Shown here: piece by piece, positions 40,933 through 50,266 of the stretch
Layout: every line of letters starts with the position of its first letter
Numbering within the stretch: position 1 is the first letter of the stretch
Assembly: GCA_003194525.1 (NCBI GenBank)
Contig: NBIV01000260.1
Coordinates: forward strand, 1 to 64,000
DNA length: 64,000 bases
Source of the DNA: Gracilariopsis chorda
Lineage: Eukaryota; Rhodophyta; Florideophyceae; Gracilariales; Gracilariaceae
Direction: 5' to 3'
Made by a program: the position numbers and the translations under genes
Notes under the pieces: generated by a model
Database searches by the model: none
What the model was told of the DNA's origin: nothing
The model's input: only the letters and a program-made list of their open reading frames with translations

Positions 40933-41380
40933 CTACGTCGCTTTGTTATCAGGGCTCTTCTTGCCTTTCCTTTCCGACTCCTCTGCTTTGTTCACTAGCT
41001 GTTGCTACAGTTTCGTGTTCTCCGCAACGGGACTTTAGCAGACACAAATGTGCTCACTGACAACACTTCAATGGAACTCGTGCATTGCAAAGCACGCGGA
41101 TGTACTGGGCAGGGCATGCCTCGTGATCAGTTTAATGTATCGTCCAGTGTCTGCCGGTGTTTGCATCTGTGGCTACTAATACCCTTTGTAACACGCAGTG
41201 GCCACAAATGCGAAACAACTGCAGACAGAAAAGTCTTTACCTCCTTTCACGGGTAAACCCTCGAGCGTCTCGACAAACTTGACAGCGAATCGCGTCACGA
41301 ACACAACTTGACTGCCTTCGCCTGCCAACCGAGCGATTGAACTTCATTAAGTCAGGAGAAAGAGTACGCGAAGCAGAGGA
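40933..41380 (-). CDS. Candidate spliced gene, incompletely resolved
   Basis: Protein-like segments on the minus strand suggest exons. About 41220-41345 encodes SIARLAGEGSQVVFVTRFAV and KFVETLEGLPVK after an acceptor-like TTAATGAAG. 40933-40998 encodes LVNKAEESERKGKKSPDNKAT and a stop after the acceptor-like ACTGTAGCAACAG. The middle and 5' exons are not resolved. A mixed segment between contains several GT/AG options. No family recognised. The interval is given as a minimum span. Confidence 0.3.
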
Positions 41381-41659
41381 AACATCAACGCAGGCTCCGA
41401 CCAGTAAGGTAATTGGTCGGCCCCATTCCACACTCAGATAGGACTCTGGCTGTAAGTATGACCAAAATGTAGACGACAAAAAGAACATCGATCTCCTTGT
41501 CTTGCGCTGTCCCTAAACAGGAAGTCCCGACGAAAAAAGTAGGAAAGCTTGGGAGAAAGAAGGGACAATCATAGACACCTTATCGCAGTGGCCAGAGGAC
41601 TCTTGAACGCAGACCGAATACAATTCAATACAAGCGTCAAGGCCGTTGCGCAGTAAAGT

Positions 41660-43096
41660 TCATACCTCAACCCTGCTTGCAATGGAAAGCCCTGCAATGT
41701 AACCACTCGCCCAAGCAAAAGTCAAGTTGTAACCCCCTGTCTTCCCATCGACATCCAGTGTTTCCCCTGCAAAGTACAATCCGGGTGAACGTTTACTCTC
41801 AAAGGTTTTCATGTTAATCTCCGACAGATCAACTCCTCCAGCCGTCACAAACTCTTCCTTGAACTGTCCCTTGCTCGAGACATGAAACCTACATTTATGC
41901 AGCTGTTCAGCCAGCGCTTGAATCATTGCGTTGTTGAGATTGGCCCATTTTAGAGATGAATCGATGCCTGGTACAGCGCCTGCAAGTGCCTTCCACAATC
42001 GTTGTGGTAGGTTGCCACGAAAAGGATGGATGTTGAGAACGCGTTTCTGCCCTAGGATACGTCTGCTTTCTTTTAGAACTTTCAGTTTCTCATCCAATGC
42101 CAAGTCGGGTACCCAGTCAACTATACATGCAATGCGATAAACACAGTCATACATGACACGCGCTCCAAACGCCGAGAGGGACAGGATGGCCGGCCCAGAA
42201 AGGCCCCAATGCGTAATCAAAAGCGAACCACGCTGTACCAATCCCGGAACAGGCCGTTTTGGCTTGGGGTTTGGCACTATTCGCACCTCACAATCTCGCA
42301 CAGACACACCAGCTAAGCCGTTTAATCGTTCATCACGCACGCCAAACGTAAACAAACTCGGTACGGTTTCAACTACCTTATGACCAAGGTTTTGCGCCCA
42401 TACATGAGCAGTGCGAGCACTGCCAGTAGCGAGCACAGCATAATCAGCCATGAAACGTCTTCCATCAACCAGGTCTACATAATAACTGTCCTCCCAACGT
42501 GATAAGGCACGCACTCGGGCACGAATCTCGGTCACGACACCAGCACGACGTGCAGCATCAACAAGTGCACGGATAACTGTAGCAGAATCATCGGAGGTAG
42601 GAAACACCTTACCACTCGGTTCTACCTTTAGTGGCACTTGTTCGTTCTCAAAAAAGTCACAGACCTTTTGCGGTCCGAAGCGCGATAAGACGGATAGCAT
42701 TTGATTAGTGCCGCGCGGATAATGCTGCGCAAACGCTCTGATATCATGCGCATCGTTTGCGGAGGAGACGTTGCATCGACCTCCTCCACTGATGCGTACC
42801 TTTTGTAGAACAGATGGACCGGATTCCAGAATTAGAACGGACGCTGAACAGTTTCTGGCACATGTGATGGCGGCGAGATGGCCTGCTGCACCGCCACCAA
42901 CAATGACAACTTGCTGGCGTTTGGGACGATTGAGCGGTTGTGCTGAGTGGGCGCAGGTTGTTGATACGGCTACCTTTGTCGAGGCGACAGGGAGGAGAGA
43001 TATGTGAGAGGTATGGAGCGGAAGTGTGAGATGACCTTGAAAAGCTGCGCCGCGAGCGCTCATTTTGGGGGCGCCGATTCCATTGATGGCAGACAC
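41660..43096 (-). CDS. HI0933-family flavoprotein (FAD-dependent oxidoreductase), organelle leader
   Basis: A 478-aa frame. After an N-terminal extension of about 60 residues comes the dinucleotide-binding strand VVIVGGGAAGHLAAITCA (about 63-80). The family signatures follow: KVRISGGGRCNVSSANDA, SGKVFPTSDDSATVI, VLATGSARTA, THWGLSGPAILSLS, and near the end FVTAGGVDLSEI plus GLYFAGETLDVDGKTGGYNLTFAWASGYIAG. This matches the HI0933/YhiN group of NAD(P)/FAD proteins, bacterial relatives of which are putative reductases. The leader is rich in Ser, Thr and His with few acids and suggests plastid or mitochondrial import. Length and all motifs are complete. The substrate is not established. Confidence 0.88.
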   Translation of the reverse strand: MSAINGIGAPKMSARGAAFQGHLTLPLHTSHISLLPVASTKVAVSTTCAHSAQPLNRPKRQQVVIVGGGAAGHLAAITCARNCSASVLILESGPSVLQKVRISGGGRCNVSSANDAHDIRAFAQHYPRGTNQMLSVLSRFGPQKVCDFFENEQVPLKVEPSGKVFPTSDDSATVIRALVDAARRAGVVTEIRARVRALSRWEDSYYVDLVDGRRFMADYAVLATGSARTAHVWAQNLGHKVVETVPSLFTFGVRDERLNGLAGVSVRDCEVRIVPNPKPKRPVPGLVQRGSLLITHWGLSGPAILSLSAFGARVMYDCVYRIACIVDWVPDLALDEKLKVLKESRRILGQKRVLNIHPFRGNLPQRLWKALAGAVPGIDSSLKWANLNNAMIQALAEQLHKCRFHVSSKGQFKEEFVTAGGVDLSEINMKTFESKRSPGLYFAGETLDVDGKTGGYNLTFAWASGYIAGLSIASRVEV

Positions 43097-43403
43097 GATG
43101 GGTAGATGGGGCGAAGAATCTCACAGAAACAGATGAAAAGAAATGTTAGGATTCTTAAGTTGATATTGTTAGTTAGAGCAAGAAGGGGATATGGTATTAT
43201 CTAAGACGGGAAGTATGATGGGGTAAAGGAGCAACGGCGAAACAGGAGAAGATTAAAGCAGCAGATGACGCTGAGATCAAAGAAGATATCAGCGTTAAAA
43301 AGTGACTTGGGAACCAATCATCGGCCGAGCTGGATGTCCGCTTGCACCTTTGGTGCAAAGTAAAACACCAAAAAAAACAGGAAAAGAGATCAAAAAAAAG
43401 GGC

Positions 43404-44798
43404 TCAGCTGGTGTGGCTTGCGTTGGTGACACCGTCGTCCTCACTCTCGTTAGAATTATTCTGATCCTCAGGGTCATCGCGGCGAGCGCCCTCCGAACCA
43501 ACATTGGCGAACAGAAACCGCTTCGGAGGTACAAAGTGATAAGCGACGTTTGTGGTAGCAGCACCAGCAGCACCGCGTGCATCATCAACATAACGCGCAG
43601 CACTACGATCATGCCAACCCAGTTCGGCACGCAGAGCAGCGACAACGTCATCACAATCGCCCAGCAACTCGACATCAAAATGGCCCGCAACAAGTTCACG
43701 ATTGACAAGCACGCTCGGGACATGTCCGTAAAACATGGCCGGAATCTTCGAGACAGGAGCCACCTGCAAACTGGTCCCAAACACTAACAACAAATCGGCC
43801 TTTTCAATATCCGTTTCCAAACAATCTGCCACACGATTCGGTAACTTCTCTCCGAAGAACACAATGTCCGGTTTGAGAACGCCTCCCGAATCATCGTCCG
43901 AGTTTTTTTGGCATTTGATGCACCTTGGCACAAGGCCTGCAGCAACCTGAGGCGCTATTGAAGTACCTTTGACGCGACGCTTACACGCTCGACTCGTACA
44001 GGTTGCAGTGAGGAATGAACCGTGACACAAGACTGTACGCTGTTCCGAAACACCGGCTCTCTTCTCCAAACCATCGATGTTTTGCGAATAGAGGCGTAAG
44101 AGGCGACGTCTGCTTTGCAACTCAGCGAGAAAACGGTGAGTTGGAGAGGGCCGCACATGCGGCTGCGGCATGATTTGACTAGCAAACTCAAAAAACATAG
44201 AAGGGTCATCTTCAAAGTGATCGATACAAAAAATCTGTTGCGGGTCTGACAGGCCGAAGCGCTCCGCAACGGAGTGGTACAAGCCATGCGCAGAGCGGAA
44301 ATCCGGGATTCCACACGAGACCGAAACGCCCGCTCCAACAAGCGCGACGACGTTTTTGGCGCGACGTAACAAGTGAGCGACGTCTGCAAAGTGCGACACG
44401 CGGAATGAAGGTGCGGGTGGGGAAAGCGCGCTTTGCGGGTAGAAACGGTGCAGCAACGCAGCTACGGCGGGGATGTTTGATTGCAAAGAGGCGTTTTCGG
44501 CGAGCGCGCGGAATATTGGAGCGCAGTGAGCGGACAAATGAGCATGGTTGGTTGGGAGGACTTTGCGAACTGCTTGATGGAGAGTGGCTCCAGCTGCCAG
44601 ATGGGCGTTCAACGCGGTGTGGAAATGAGCTAACTGCTGGTGGGTGGTTTGGTGCTCTGTGCGCGGTCTTTTTCGCGGGGGGGGTGAATCTGAGGAGGAG
44701 GAGGAGGAGGAGGAGGAGGAGGAGGGGGAAGGGGAGGGGGACGGAGGAAGGGGGGGACAGGGAGAGCGCGGTCGGGATGGCGGTGGAGACGACGCCAT
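43404..44798 (-). CDS. Sirtuin (NAD-dependent protein deacetylase), class I-like
   Basis: A 464-aa frame. Residues about 145-390 form the Sir2 core: GAGVSVSCGIPDFRS (about 155-169), YSQNIDGLEKRAGV (about 237-250), catalytic His in LCHGSF (about H259), zinc ligands C267, C272, C293 and C296 (CX4C...CX2C), KPDIVFFGEKLP (about 309-320), FGTSLQVAPVSKIP and LVNRE. The wording of these motifs is closest to class I (SIRT1/Sir2/Hst). The N-terminus is Pro/Ser-rich with a poly-Ser run and PPRKRPR as a likely nuclear signal; the C-terminal tail is acidic. It is likely a nuclear histone deacetylase. The gene diverges from the 708-aa protein gene across 768 bp. No residue essential for catalysis appears missing. 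Confidence 0.92.
   Translation of the reverse strand: MASSPPPSRPRSPCPPLPPSPSPSPSSSSSSSSSSSDSPPPRKRPRTEHQTTHQQLAHFHTALNAHLAAGATLHQAVRKVLPTNHAHLSAHCAPIFRALAENASLQSNIPAVAALLHRFYPQSALSPPAPSFRVSHFADVAHLLRRAKNVVALVGAGVSVSCGIPDFRSAHGLYHSVAERFGLSDPQQIFCIDHFEDDPSMFFEFASQIMPQPHVRPSPTHRFLAELQSRRRLLRLYSQNIDGLEKRAGVSEQRTVLCHGSFLTATCTSRACKRRVKGTSIAPQVAAGLVPRCIKCQKNSDDDSGGVLKPDIVFFGEKLPNRVADCLETDIEKADLLLVFGTSLQVAPVSKIPAMFYGHVPSVLVNRELVAGHFDVELLGDCDDVVAALRAELGWHDRSAARYVDDARGAAGAATTNVAYHFVPPKRFLFANVGSEGARRDDPEDQNNSNESEDDGVTNASHTS
44691..44733 (+). repeat. (GAG)n microsatellite in the sirtuin gene
   Basis: A purine run of GAGGAG repeats encodes, on the other strand, the poly-Ser stretch in the sirtuin N-terminus. 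Confidence 0.8.
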
Positions 44799-45566
44799 GA
44801 CTTGACGCAGTTGTGCGCTATGACGAGTGGTGTGGCGGGGGGGCTGGGGCGGGGAAGAAGCGCGGAGGCGCGCTTTGTGGACGCGCGCTGCGGTTGGCAG
44901 CGGTTTCGTTTGGGGCTGACAATTTTTTGGTGGTGGTGCGCGGGTGGGGAGTTGGAACTTTTTTTATTATTGCGTTTGGGGAGAGCGTTGCGTTTGGACT
45001 GCGTGGGCTGACTGCAGTGGCTGCACTGTGAGCCGAGTGCGTTACAAACATTATGCTGCTCTTTAACCGTTTACCAACGGTATATCTACCGGCAGGCGAC
45101 GCCGCGCGTGTCAAAGCGACAGCCGCGTCGCTTTCGCTTCGCCACATCTTCGCCGCGCTTTCGCTTCGCCACATCTTCGCCGCGCTTCGCTTCGGTCTTT
45201 CCTCGCGCCTTTCGCTTCGCGCGCGCACGCAAAACAGCCAAACAAATCGGTACACGCATGACGCGTGCGAGGCGCGCACTGTCAATAAACGCGCTTTGCG
45301 CCATTACACGCCGTGCCACCGTCGCGCGCCACGCGCTCCACCGCACAATGACCAAGCGCTCACGCAAACGTGCGCCGCACCCGCACCACGCTCCATCTCC
45401 GGATCCGTAACACAACTTCCCTCTGTTCCCTCTCCACCTCTACCTCCACCCACGTGACTCCCCTCCAAACAGTTCACTCCCCACTCAACTCCACCCCTCC
45501 AATCCCCCCAGGCACATAATCCCCCCTCCCTCCCCCCCCCCCCCCCCCCCATTCCTACCCCACCCA
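44799..45566. other. Divergent upstream region of sirtuin and the 708-aa gene
   Basis: No gene seen. It contains a 27-bp tandem duplication (45130-45156 and 45157-45183, unit starting GCTTTCGCTTCG) and a run of about 19 C at 45533-45551 close to the start of the + strand gene. Confidence 0.55.
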
Positions 45567-47693
45567 ATGGGTACTGCCGACTCCTCCTCCTCCGACCCCC
45601 CCCGCCGACGCTGGTCCCGAAAATCTCCCAAACTCAAGTCCACCCGCTTTTCTGACCCCAGCTCTAGTACAGCCGCCTCAGACATACATCCCCCCTCCCA
45701 TCATCAACGCCCCTCCCCTTCCTCCACAAATAATCCCATGTCAGCCGTACGTCGTCTCCTTACCGGACAAGACTCCTCCACCAAAATGCGAGTATCGCGC
45801 AACGTAAAACAGCCCGTTAAGCAGCCGCCCCAGCCGTGTGCAGTATGTGTAGAAAATGAATCCAGACAGCTTTCCCCCGATCAACAGTTGCTCCAGTTGC
45901 GCCAACTCTCGCAACGCACCGAACCAGACTCCCCTGATCGCCTCGAATCCGTCATCAAGGGCGACTATCACCGACTCTTGCGTCTCTTTCAGGTGGCCTG
46001 TGATGTGCAACTCATCATCGGCACCCCGACCAACAATGCTTCCCCAATGGCCCATTTGCACGCCGAGCGCCTCAATCTCATGGGTATCACCTTGTACGGC
46101 CAGCAAGTCACCGTCACTCTCGTATCCAACGGCGCAGGCGTGCTCTTCGTTTGTCATATCGACACTATAATCTCGCTACTGTGGGAGGGAATACAGTTCG
46201 ATGTAACTGAATCCGACGACACTCCCATTGATCTCATCCTCAAGGCTGTCATCGAAAGTTCGCTCGATGCCGACTTGGACGACCTGCAAGCCATTCTCTC
46301 TAGCATCCGTTTCGCAACCCCCGCCGATGAGCCGGACGCAATCGATGATCTCAACGCGGGCGGCCTGGACGTCCCGGGTCTCAACCTGCTTCGCGCGGAG
46401 TTCTACACCACCCGCGTGCTCTGCATGATGCTCAAGACCGACATATACGAGCAGGGCTTCTACCGCAAGTATGTGCACGTCGATCGATTGGGCACCACCT
46501 TCACCGCTGTTCGAGAGGGTGAAACCTCCGCGCTCACCAACATTAATGTGCTACCGGATGCCATGAGTCGGCCCGTCAAGAACGGCTCGGACATTATTGG
46601 AGAGGACTTGTTCATGATCAGGAGGAAGGGCCGAAAGGACAAGTTCAGGTTGAGCTGTTCGGTTTCGGTAAACGTCTGGGAAGAATATGAAACTCCAGAA
46701 TGGTTTGGGTACATCCATCCACCTCCAAATGCCGACGCCATGCGCCCGGCCAATCTGGACGAGCTGCGGGATCGGCTGGAGGCGTATGGTGTTCCGGACG
46801 GAATGGAGGTGTGTCGTATTGTGTACCACTGTCTAGGTCACAAGTCGAAGAATGCCAACGTCAAAGTGGACACTTTGTCCGCTGCACGTGGCTACTTTAT
46901 GTACATGAAGAACTTCCTCAAACATGGTACTACGGGCTCTTCTACTAATCATGTGATCGAAGGCGATGAGCTGGCTGTTGTGTACGACGGGATTGCGTTC
47001 CGCGTGAGCGCGCCTCAAACGGAGATTCGTCACAGGAGTTTGTTCATGAGCATGCTTATCAGCGATGAGCGTGAACGAAATGGGAAGAATATTCCGAAAC
47101 GTTCCATCATTCGACGCATGTGCAGTACGTCGGAGGTGGTTCTGTCGCTGTGCAGGGACATCACGTATTTGAACGCTGAGTATGACGAGAATGGAGGCAC
47201 ATTGTATTCGGCTTCTGCGGAAGAGGAAAACCTTTCTGAGGCTTGGACGACTTGTGTGGCGCTTTATGTATGCGATGGATACGGATGCTTGGAAGGATGC
47301 TTCAACTGTGCGATTGAAAACCGACGGGGAGCTATTGTGGATGAGAGTGCGGTGTTTATGAATGACGTTCAGGTGCCTGTTGTATTTGACAAGCTTTACC
47401 GAAAGAGTACGCTTGCGGAGGAATTGTCGGCTATGAGCGATGCGAGGGGCGCTACGTATCCAGGGGCGTTTATTTCGGGTCGCGATCAGTGTAATGAGCG
47501 AACGTTCTTGGCGGGAAGGCGACATCGGATGAGTGGTGGAAGCTTGATGGCGTACCTGGAGAGGGAGGCTTGGCTGGGCGGTCGGTTTGTTGGAGCGGGG
47601 TTGTTGGGTGATACTGTTGCTGTAGGATTTGAGAGAAAGGATGGCAGTCGGGTTGTTTATGAGGTTGGTGGCGCTATGCTTGTTGAGGGATGA
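45567..47693 (+). CDS. Large protein of unknown family, 708 aa
   Basis: Single-exon frame starting just after a poly-C tract. The N-terminal ~110 residues are Ser/Pro/Arg-rich with a nuclear-signal-like RRRWSRKSPK. From about 115 to the end the composition is globular with regular acidic and hydrophobic alternation. Segments include VIKGDYHRLLRLFQVACDVQ, RAEFYTTRVLCMMLKTDIYEQ, FGYIHPPPNADAMRP, GDELAVVYDGIAFRV and CDGYGCLEGCFNCAIENRR. A Cys cluster (CVALYVCDGYGCLEGCFNC, about 555-575) could bind metal. I find no transmembrane segment and no motif I can name. It is clearly a real gene by length and composition. Confidence 0.8.
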   Translation: MGTADSSSSDPPRRRWSRKSPKLKSTRFSDPSSSTAASDIHPPSHHQRPSPSSTNNPMSAVRRLLTGQDSSTKMRVSRNVKQPVKQPPQPCAVCVENESRQLSPDQQLLQLRQLSQRTEPDSPDRLESVIKGDYHRLLRLFQVACDVQLIIGTPTNNASPMAHLHAERLNLMGITLYGQQVTVTLVSNGAGVLFVCHIDTIISLLWEGIQFDVTESDDTPIDLILKAVIESSLDADLDDLQAILSSIRFATPADEPDAIDDLNAGGLDVPGLNLLRAEFYTTRVLCMMLKTDIYEQGFYRKYVHVDRLGTTFTAVREGETSALTNINVLPDAMSRPVKNGSDIIGEDLFMIRRKGRKDKFRLSCSVSVNVWEEYETPEWFGYIHPPPNADAMRPANLDELRDRLEAYGVPDGMEVCRIVYHCLGHKSKNANVKVDTLSAARGYFMYMKNFLKHGTTGSSTNHVIEGDELAVVYDGIAFRVSAPQTEIRHRSLFMSMLISDERERNGKNIPKRSIIRRMCSTSEVVLSLCRDITYLNAEYDENGGTLYSASAEEENLSEAWTTCVALYVCDGYGCLEGCFNCAIENRRGAIVDESAVFMNDVQVPVVFDKLYRKSTLAEELSAMSDARGATYPGAFISGRDQCNERTFLAGRRHRMSGGSLMAYLEREAWLGGRFVGAGLLGDTVAVGFERKDGSRVVYEVGGAMLVEG

Positions 47694-48127
47694 GGAAATG
47701 GTGAAAGTGGTTGATGTTTGTTGTGGAATAGTGTGTTGTACGTAGCTATGTAGTGTTTTGTTGATTGTGCTTGGGTTTATAGTGCGTTGATGACGGATGT
47801 TGCTGTTGTGTGAGCGCTTGTAGAGTTGTTTTGATTTGTCGTAAGTGCGTTTCGAGTGTTGTGTTCCGTGTGAAAGCTGTGGCTTGCACAGTTTGATGCG
47901 CAAGCAACGCTTTGGCGTTCCCTTTGCTGGGGAGGTGGAAGGCTAAGGGTGAGTGGGTGCCACGCGGAGGTGCGAGTGCTTTCGGCGGTCGGAGCAAGGC
48001 GACGCATGTGACGGATGCAGTGCATCGGATGCAGTACGGCAACAAAGCGTCAAACAAAGTGTTCTGGTGAAAAGTCCGGAATGGGGATAAGTACAGACGT
48101 GGAAAGCCAGAAAGAATGTGTACACTT
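47694..48127. other. Spacer before the tRNA gene
   Basis: 434 bp with no coding frame or recognised site beyond the presumed 3' end of the preceding gene. Confidence 0.5.
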
Positions 48128-48232
48128 GGGCCTGTAGCTCAATTGGTAGAGTGCTCGTTTCGCATCGTGCAACAGCAACGCCACAGCGTTTGAATCTACG
48201 AGAGGTACCGGGATCGAAGCCCGGCAGGTCCA
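48128..48232 (+). tRNA. tRNA-Ala (anticodon CGC) with a 32-nt intron
   Basis: The acceptor stem GGGCCTG pairs with CAGGTCC (48225-48231) and includes the G3:U70 pair that identifies alanine tRNAs. D arm: GCTC...GAGT. The anticodon stem CTCGT (48154-48158) pairs with ACGAG (48198-48202). The loop TT-CGC-A is interrupted after position 37 by an intron (48165-48196). The T arm CCGGG-ATCGAAG-CCCGG has A at the usual T54. The discriminator is A and no CCA is encoded. A T run follows at 48238, suiting polymerase III termination. Internal A and B box positions overlap the D and T arms as usual. Confidence 0.85.
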
Positions 48233-48758
48233 TGATCTTTTATCTGGTTTCTGTTTTCCACAGTAATTTTAACACACTCATTTTTAGTGCTCCACACACG
48301 TCTGGCAGCACAAATAACAAATATAGAGAGCGCTAACAGCAGCGCACGCGGCGCGCGCCACGGCGCGCGTCGCATTTCAAACTTTGAAACAGTTGAAATT
48401 TCAAAAACAGACCGTTGCACGAGAACGCTACGCCACAAGCAACCATCCGGGCGTCATAATACGCTCGTTACGCACCGCCGCCAGCCCGTGAGCGCGCGCA
48501 GATCCGTTACGCGCGCGCTATCCGTGTCCACTGCTGCTGCCGCTGCCGCTGCCGCTGCCGCTGCTGCCGCCGTCTTCCGCAGTCGCGCACAAAAACACCC
48601 TGTGTGCCGCCCTCCGCTTCCTTCTCTCACCCACTCGTGTCACCCGCCCCCGCTGCCATCGAGAGCCGCCTTCCCTCCCCCCCCCTTCCCCCTTCCCCCT
48701 TCCCCCCTCCCCCTTCCCCCTTCGTGACGCCGCTTCCCCTTCCAGAAGGCCTCTCTGA
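48233..48758. other. Low-complexity upstream region of the PH-domain gene
   Basis: No gene found. It contains a CTGCCG-type repeat (about 48532-48570) and a long pyrimidine tract of CCTTCCCCC units (48668-48725) close to the next start codon. Confidence 0.55.
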
Positions 48759-49859
48759 GTGACACAGACAACCTTCTTTGCCGAGTCACCGCCCTCTCCA
48801 TTCTGCCCCGACGCCATGCCAGCTCCACCGCCGCCTCCACCTCCGCCCCCGCTCCCGGCTCCGCGTTCCAATGCGAAGCGCGCCGCGCCGCCACCACCGC
48901 CGCCGCCAACCCTCTCATCCGCCCCGCCAAAGCCCCGTCCACTGCTTCCCCCCCCTCCGTCACTTCCGCCCGCGCCCGCCCCACAATTCCCACCCGCCCC
49001 ACCCACACTCCCGTCTTCAGTTGATACCGACACCATACCATCTCTCCCGCCCGCTCCGTCGCTCCCCACCCCCCCGCCACCCGCCCCGGTTCACCTGCCT
49101 CCCCCCCCGCCTCAATTACCCGACACGCCCCACACGTCCGCCGCCGTCAACTCAAAGTTCCCCAGTTTCACAATGGATGTGGATACCCCATTACCGGATA
49201 TCACCAATCGCGAACGCGAAGCCCCTGTGTCTACTGCCCGCACATCAGCCGCTACGCAAAGGCTGTCCAACCAGAAGCCCTGGGAAAAGTCGCTTGATTA
49301 CGGCAAGATCGAAAACGCCGTTTCAATCGATGATGACGAAGGGCTGGATATTCCGGACCGACTTACAATCGGTCCGGGTGCCGCTGCAGCCCGCTTGGAT
49401 TTGCAGAGATGTACCATCAGAGTGCATAAACAACTCGTGCATCAGATCAAAACCAATAGCATGAAACCTACTGAACCGGATCCAGCGCCTGCGCCGGATC
49501 AGGCGCTGTCCAGATGTCAGGGCGAGCTGTGGTTGAAGAGCCGAGTTCCCATGATGGGATGGAAGAAACGTTACGGAAGTATTGTCGATCACGCCTACTT
49601 TGGGCCCGTTCTGTTCTTGTTCAAGTACGATGCAAAAGGAAACGTAGCGTTGCATCACAGTATGATGATCGTTCTGGTGGACTCCCATGTGCTGCTCGGA
49701 AAGAATTCCACCACCAAGGACAAGGAATATCGCTGTGAATTTGCGTTGAAGACCACCAAACGAAGGTACACCGTTGCTGCCAACCACACCATGAGACGTG
49801 ATTATTGGTTGAGAAACCTTGAAAGTATTCAACAACACGCTTCTACTTCCTACTCATGA
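48759..49859 (+). CDS. Proline-rich protein with C-terminal PH domain
   Basis: A 366-aa frame. Residues about 20-125 are dominated by Pro runs (PPPPPPPPP, PPPPPQLP), as in actin or SH3 partners. From about 250 to 360 the pattern is that of a pleckstrin-homology domain: GELWLKSRVPMMGWKKRYGSIVD, then VLFLFKYDAKG, FALKTTKRRYTVAANHTM and, in the closing helix, RDYWLRNLESIQQH with the invariant Trp. PH domains bind phosphoinositides or proteins at membranes. There is an alternative start at the internal ATG 48816 (MPAPPPP). The Pro-rich part resembles formin or WASP linkers, but no FH2 or WH2 motif is seen. Confidence 0.7.
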   Translation: MTQTTFFAESPPSPFCPDAMPAPPPPPPPPPLPAPRSNAKRAAPPPPPPPTLSSAPPKPRPLLPPPPSLPPAPAPQFPPAPPTLPSSVDTDTIPSLPPAPSLPTPPPPAPVHLPPPPPQLPDTPHTSAAVNSKFPSFTMDVDTPLPDITNREREAPVSTARTSAATQRLSNQKPWEKSLDYGKIENAVSIDDDEGLDIPDRLTIGPGAAAARLDLQRCTIRVHKQLVHQIKTNSMKPTEPDPAPAPDQALSRCQGELWLKSRVPMMGWKKRYGSIVDHAYFGPVLFLFKYDAKGNVALHHSMMIVLVDSHVLLGKNSTTKDKEYRCEFALKTTKRRYTVAANHTMRRDYWLRNLESIQQHASTSYS

Positions 49860-50266
49860 GACAACCGCACTGTGTGTGCGCTGTTCGTGGGCCTTGCTTT
49901 CTTCCCGAACAATCTGCCTGTACGTCGCGTACTCATACAGCACATGAGTACCATGGAAGCATCTGATCCGTTGCCGTTCTGTACCTTACTACCCACAACG
50001 TTGTAGTGCTCCCACACGTACGTTTCCCCGTACAGCCAACCCGTTACAGATTTATGTTATTATGTTGACCTTTCTTCAAAAGATACTCACTCCCTTCCAC
50101 ACCTCTCCACCTCCACCTGCCTCCACCAAAAAAAACAACGCACAACAACTATATACCTTTTAACAGTGAAGCTTGTGCTGTCATTGCTATCTCTGTGGTT
50201 TTCAACAGTCGTACATCGTACATAAAAAGCATTTCTCTTTCCGAATACGTGCTTTGCCAAATGTGT
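49860..50266. other. Spacer between convergent genes
   Basis: 407 bp between the stops of the PH-domain gene and the endonuclease gene. It is T-rich on the + strand and no feature is recognised. Confidence 0.5.

Noticed and set aside
46833..47903. Minus-strand frame of 356 aa opposite the 708-aa gene
   Set aside because: Ser/Thr/His-rich, no ordered segments, and fully overlapped by a frame with far better composition.
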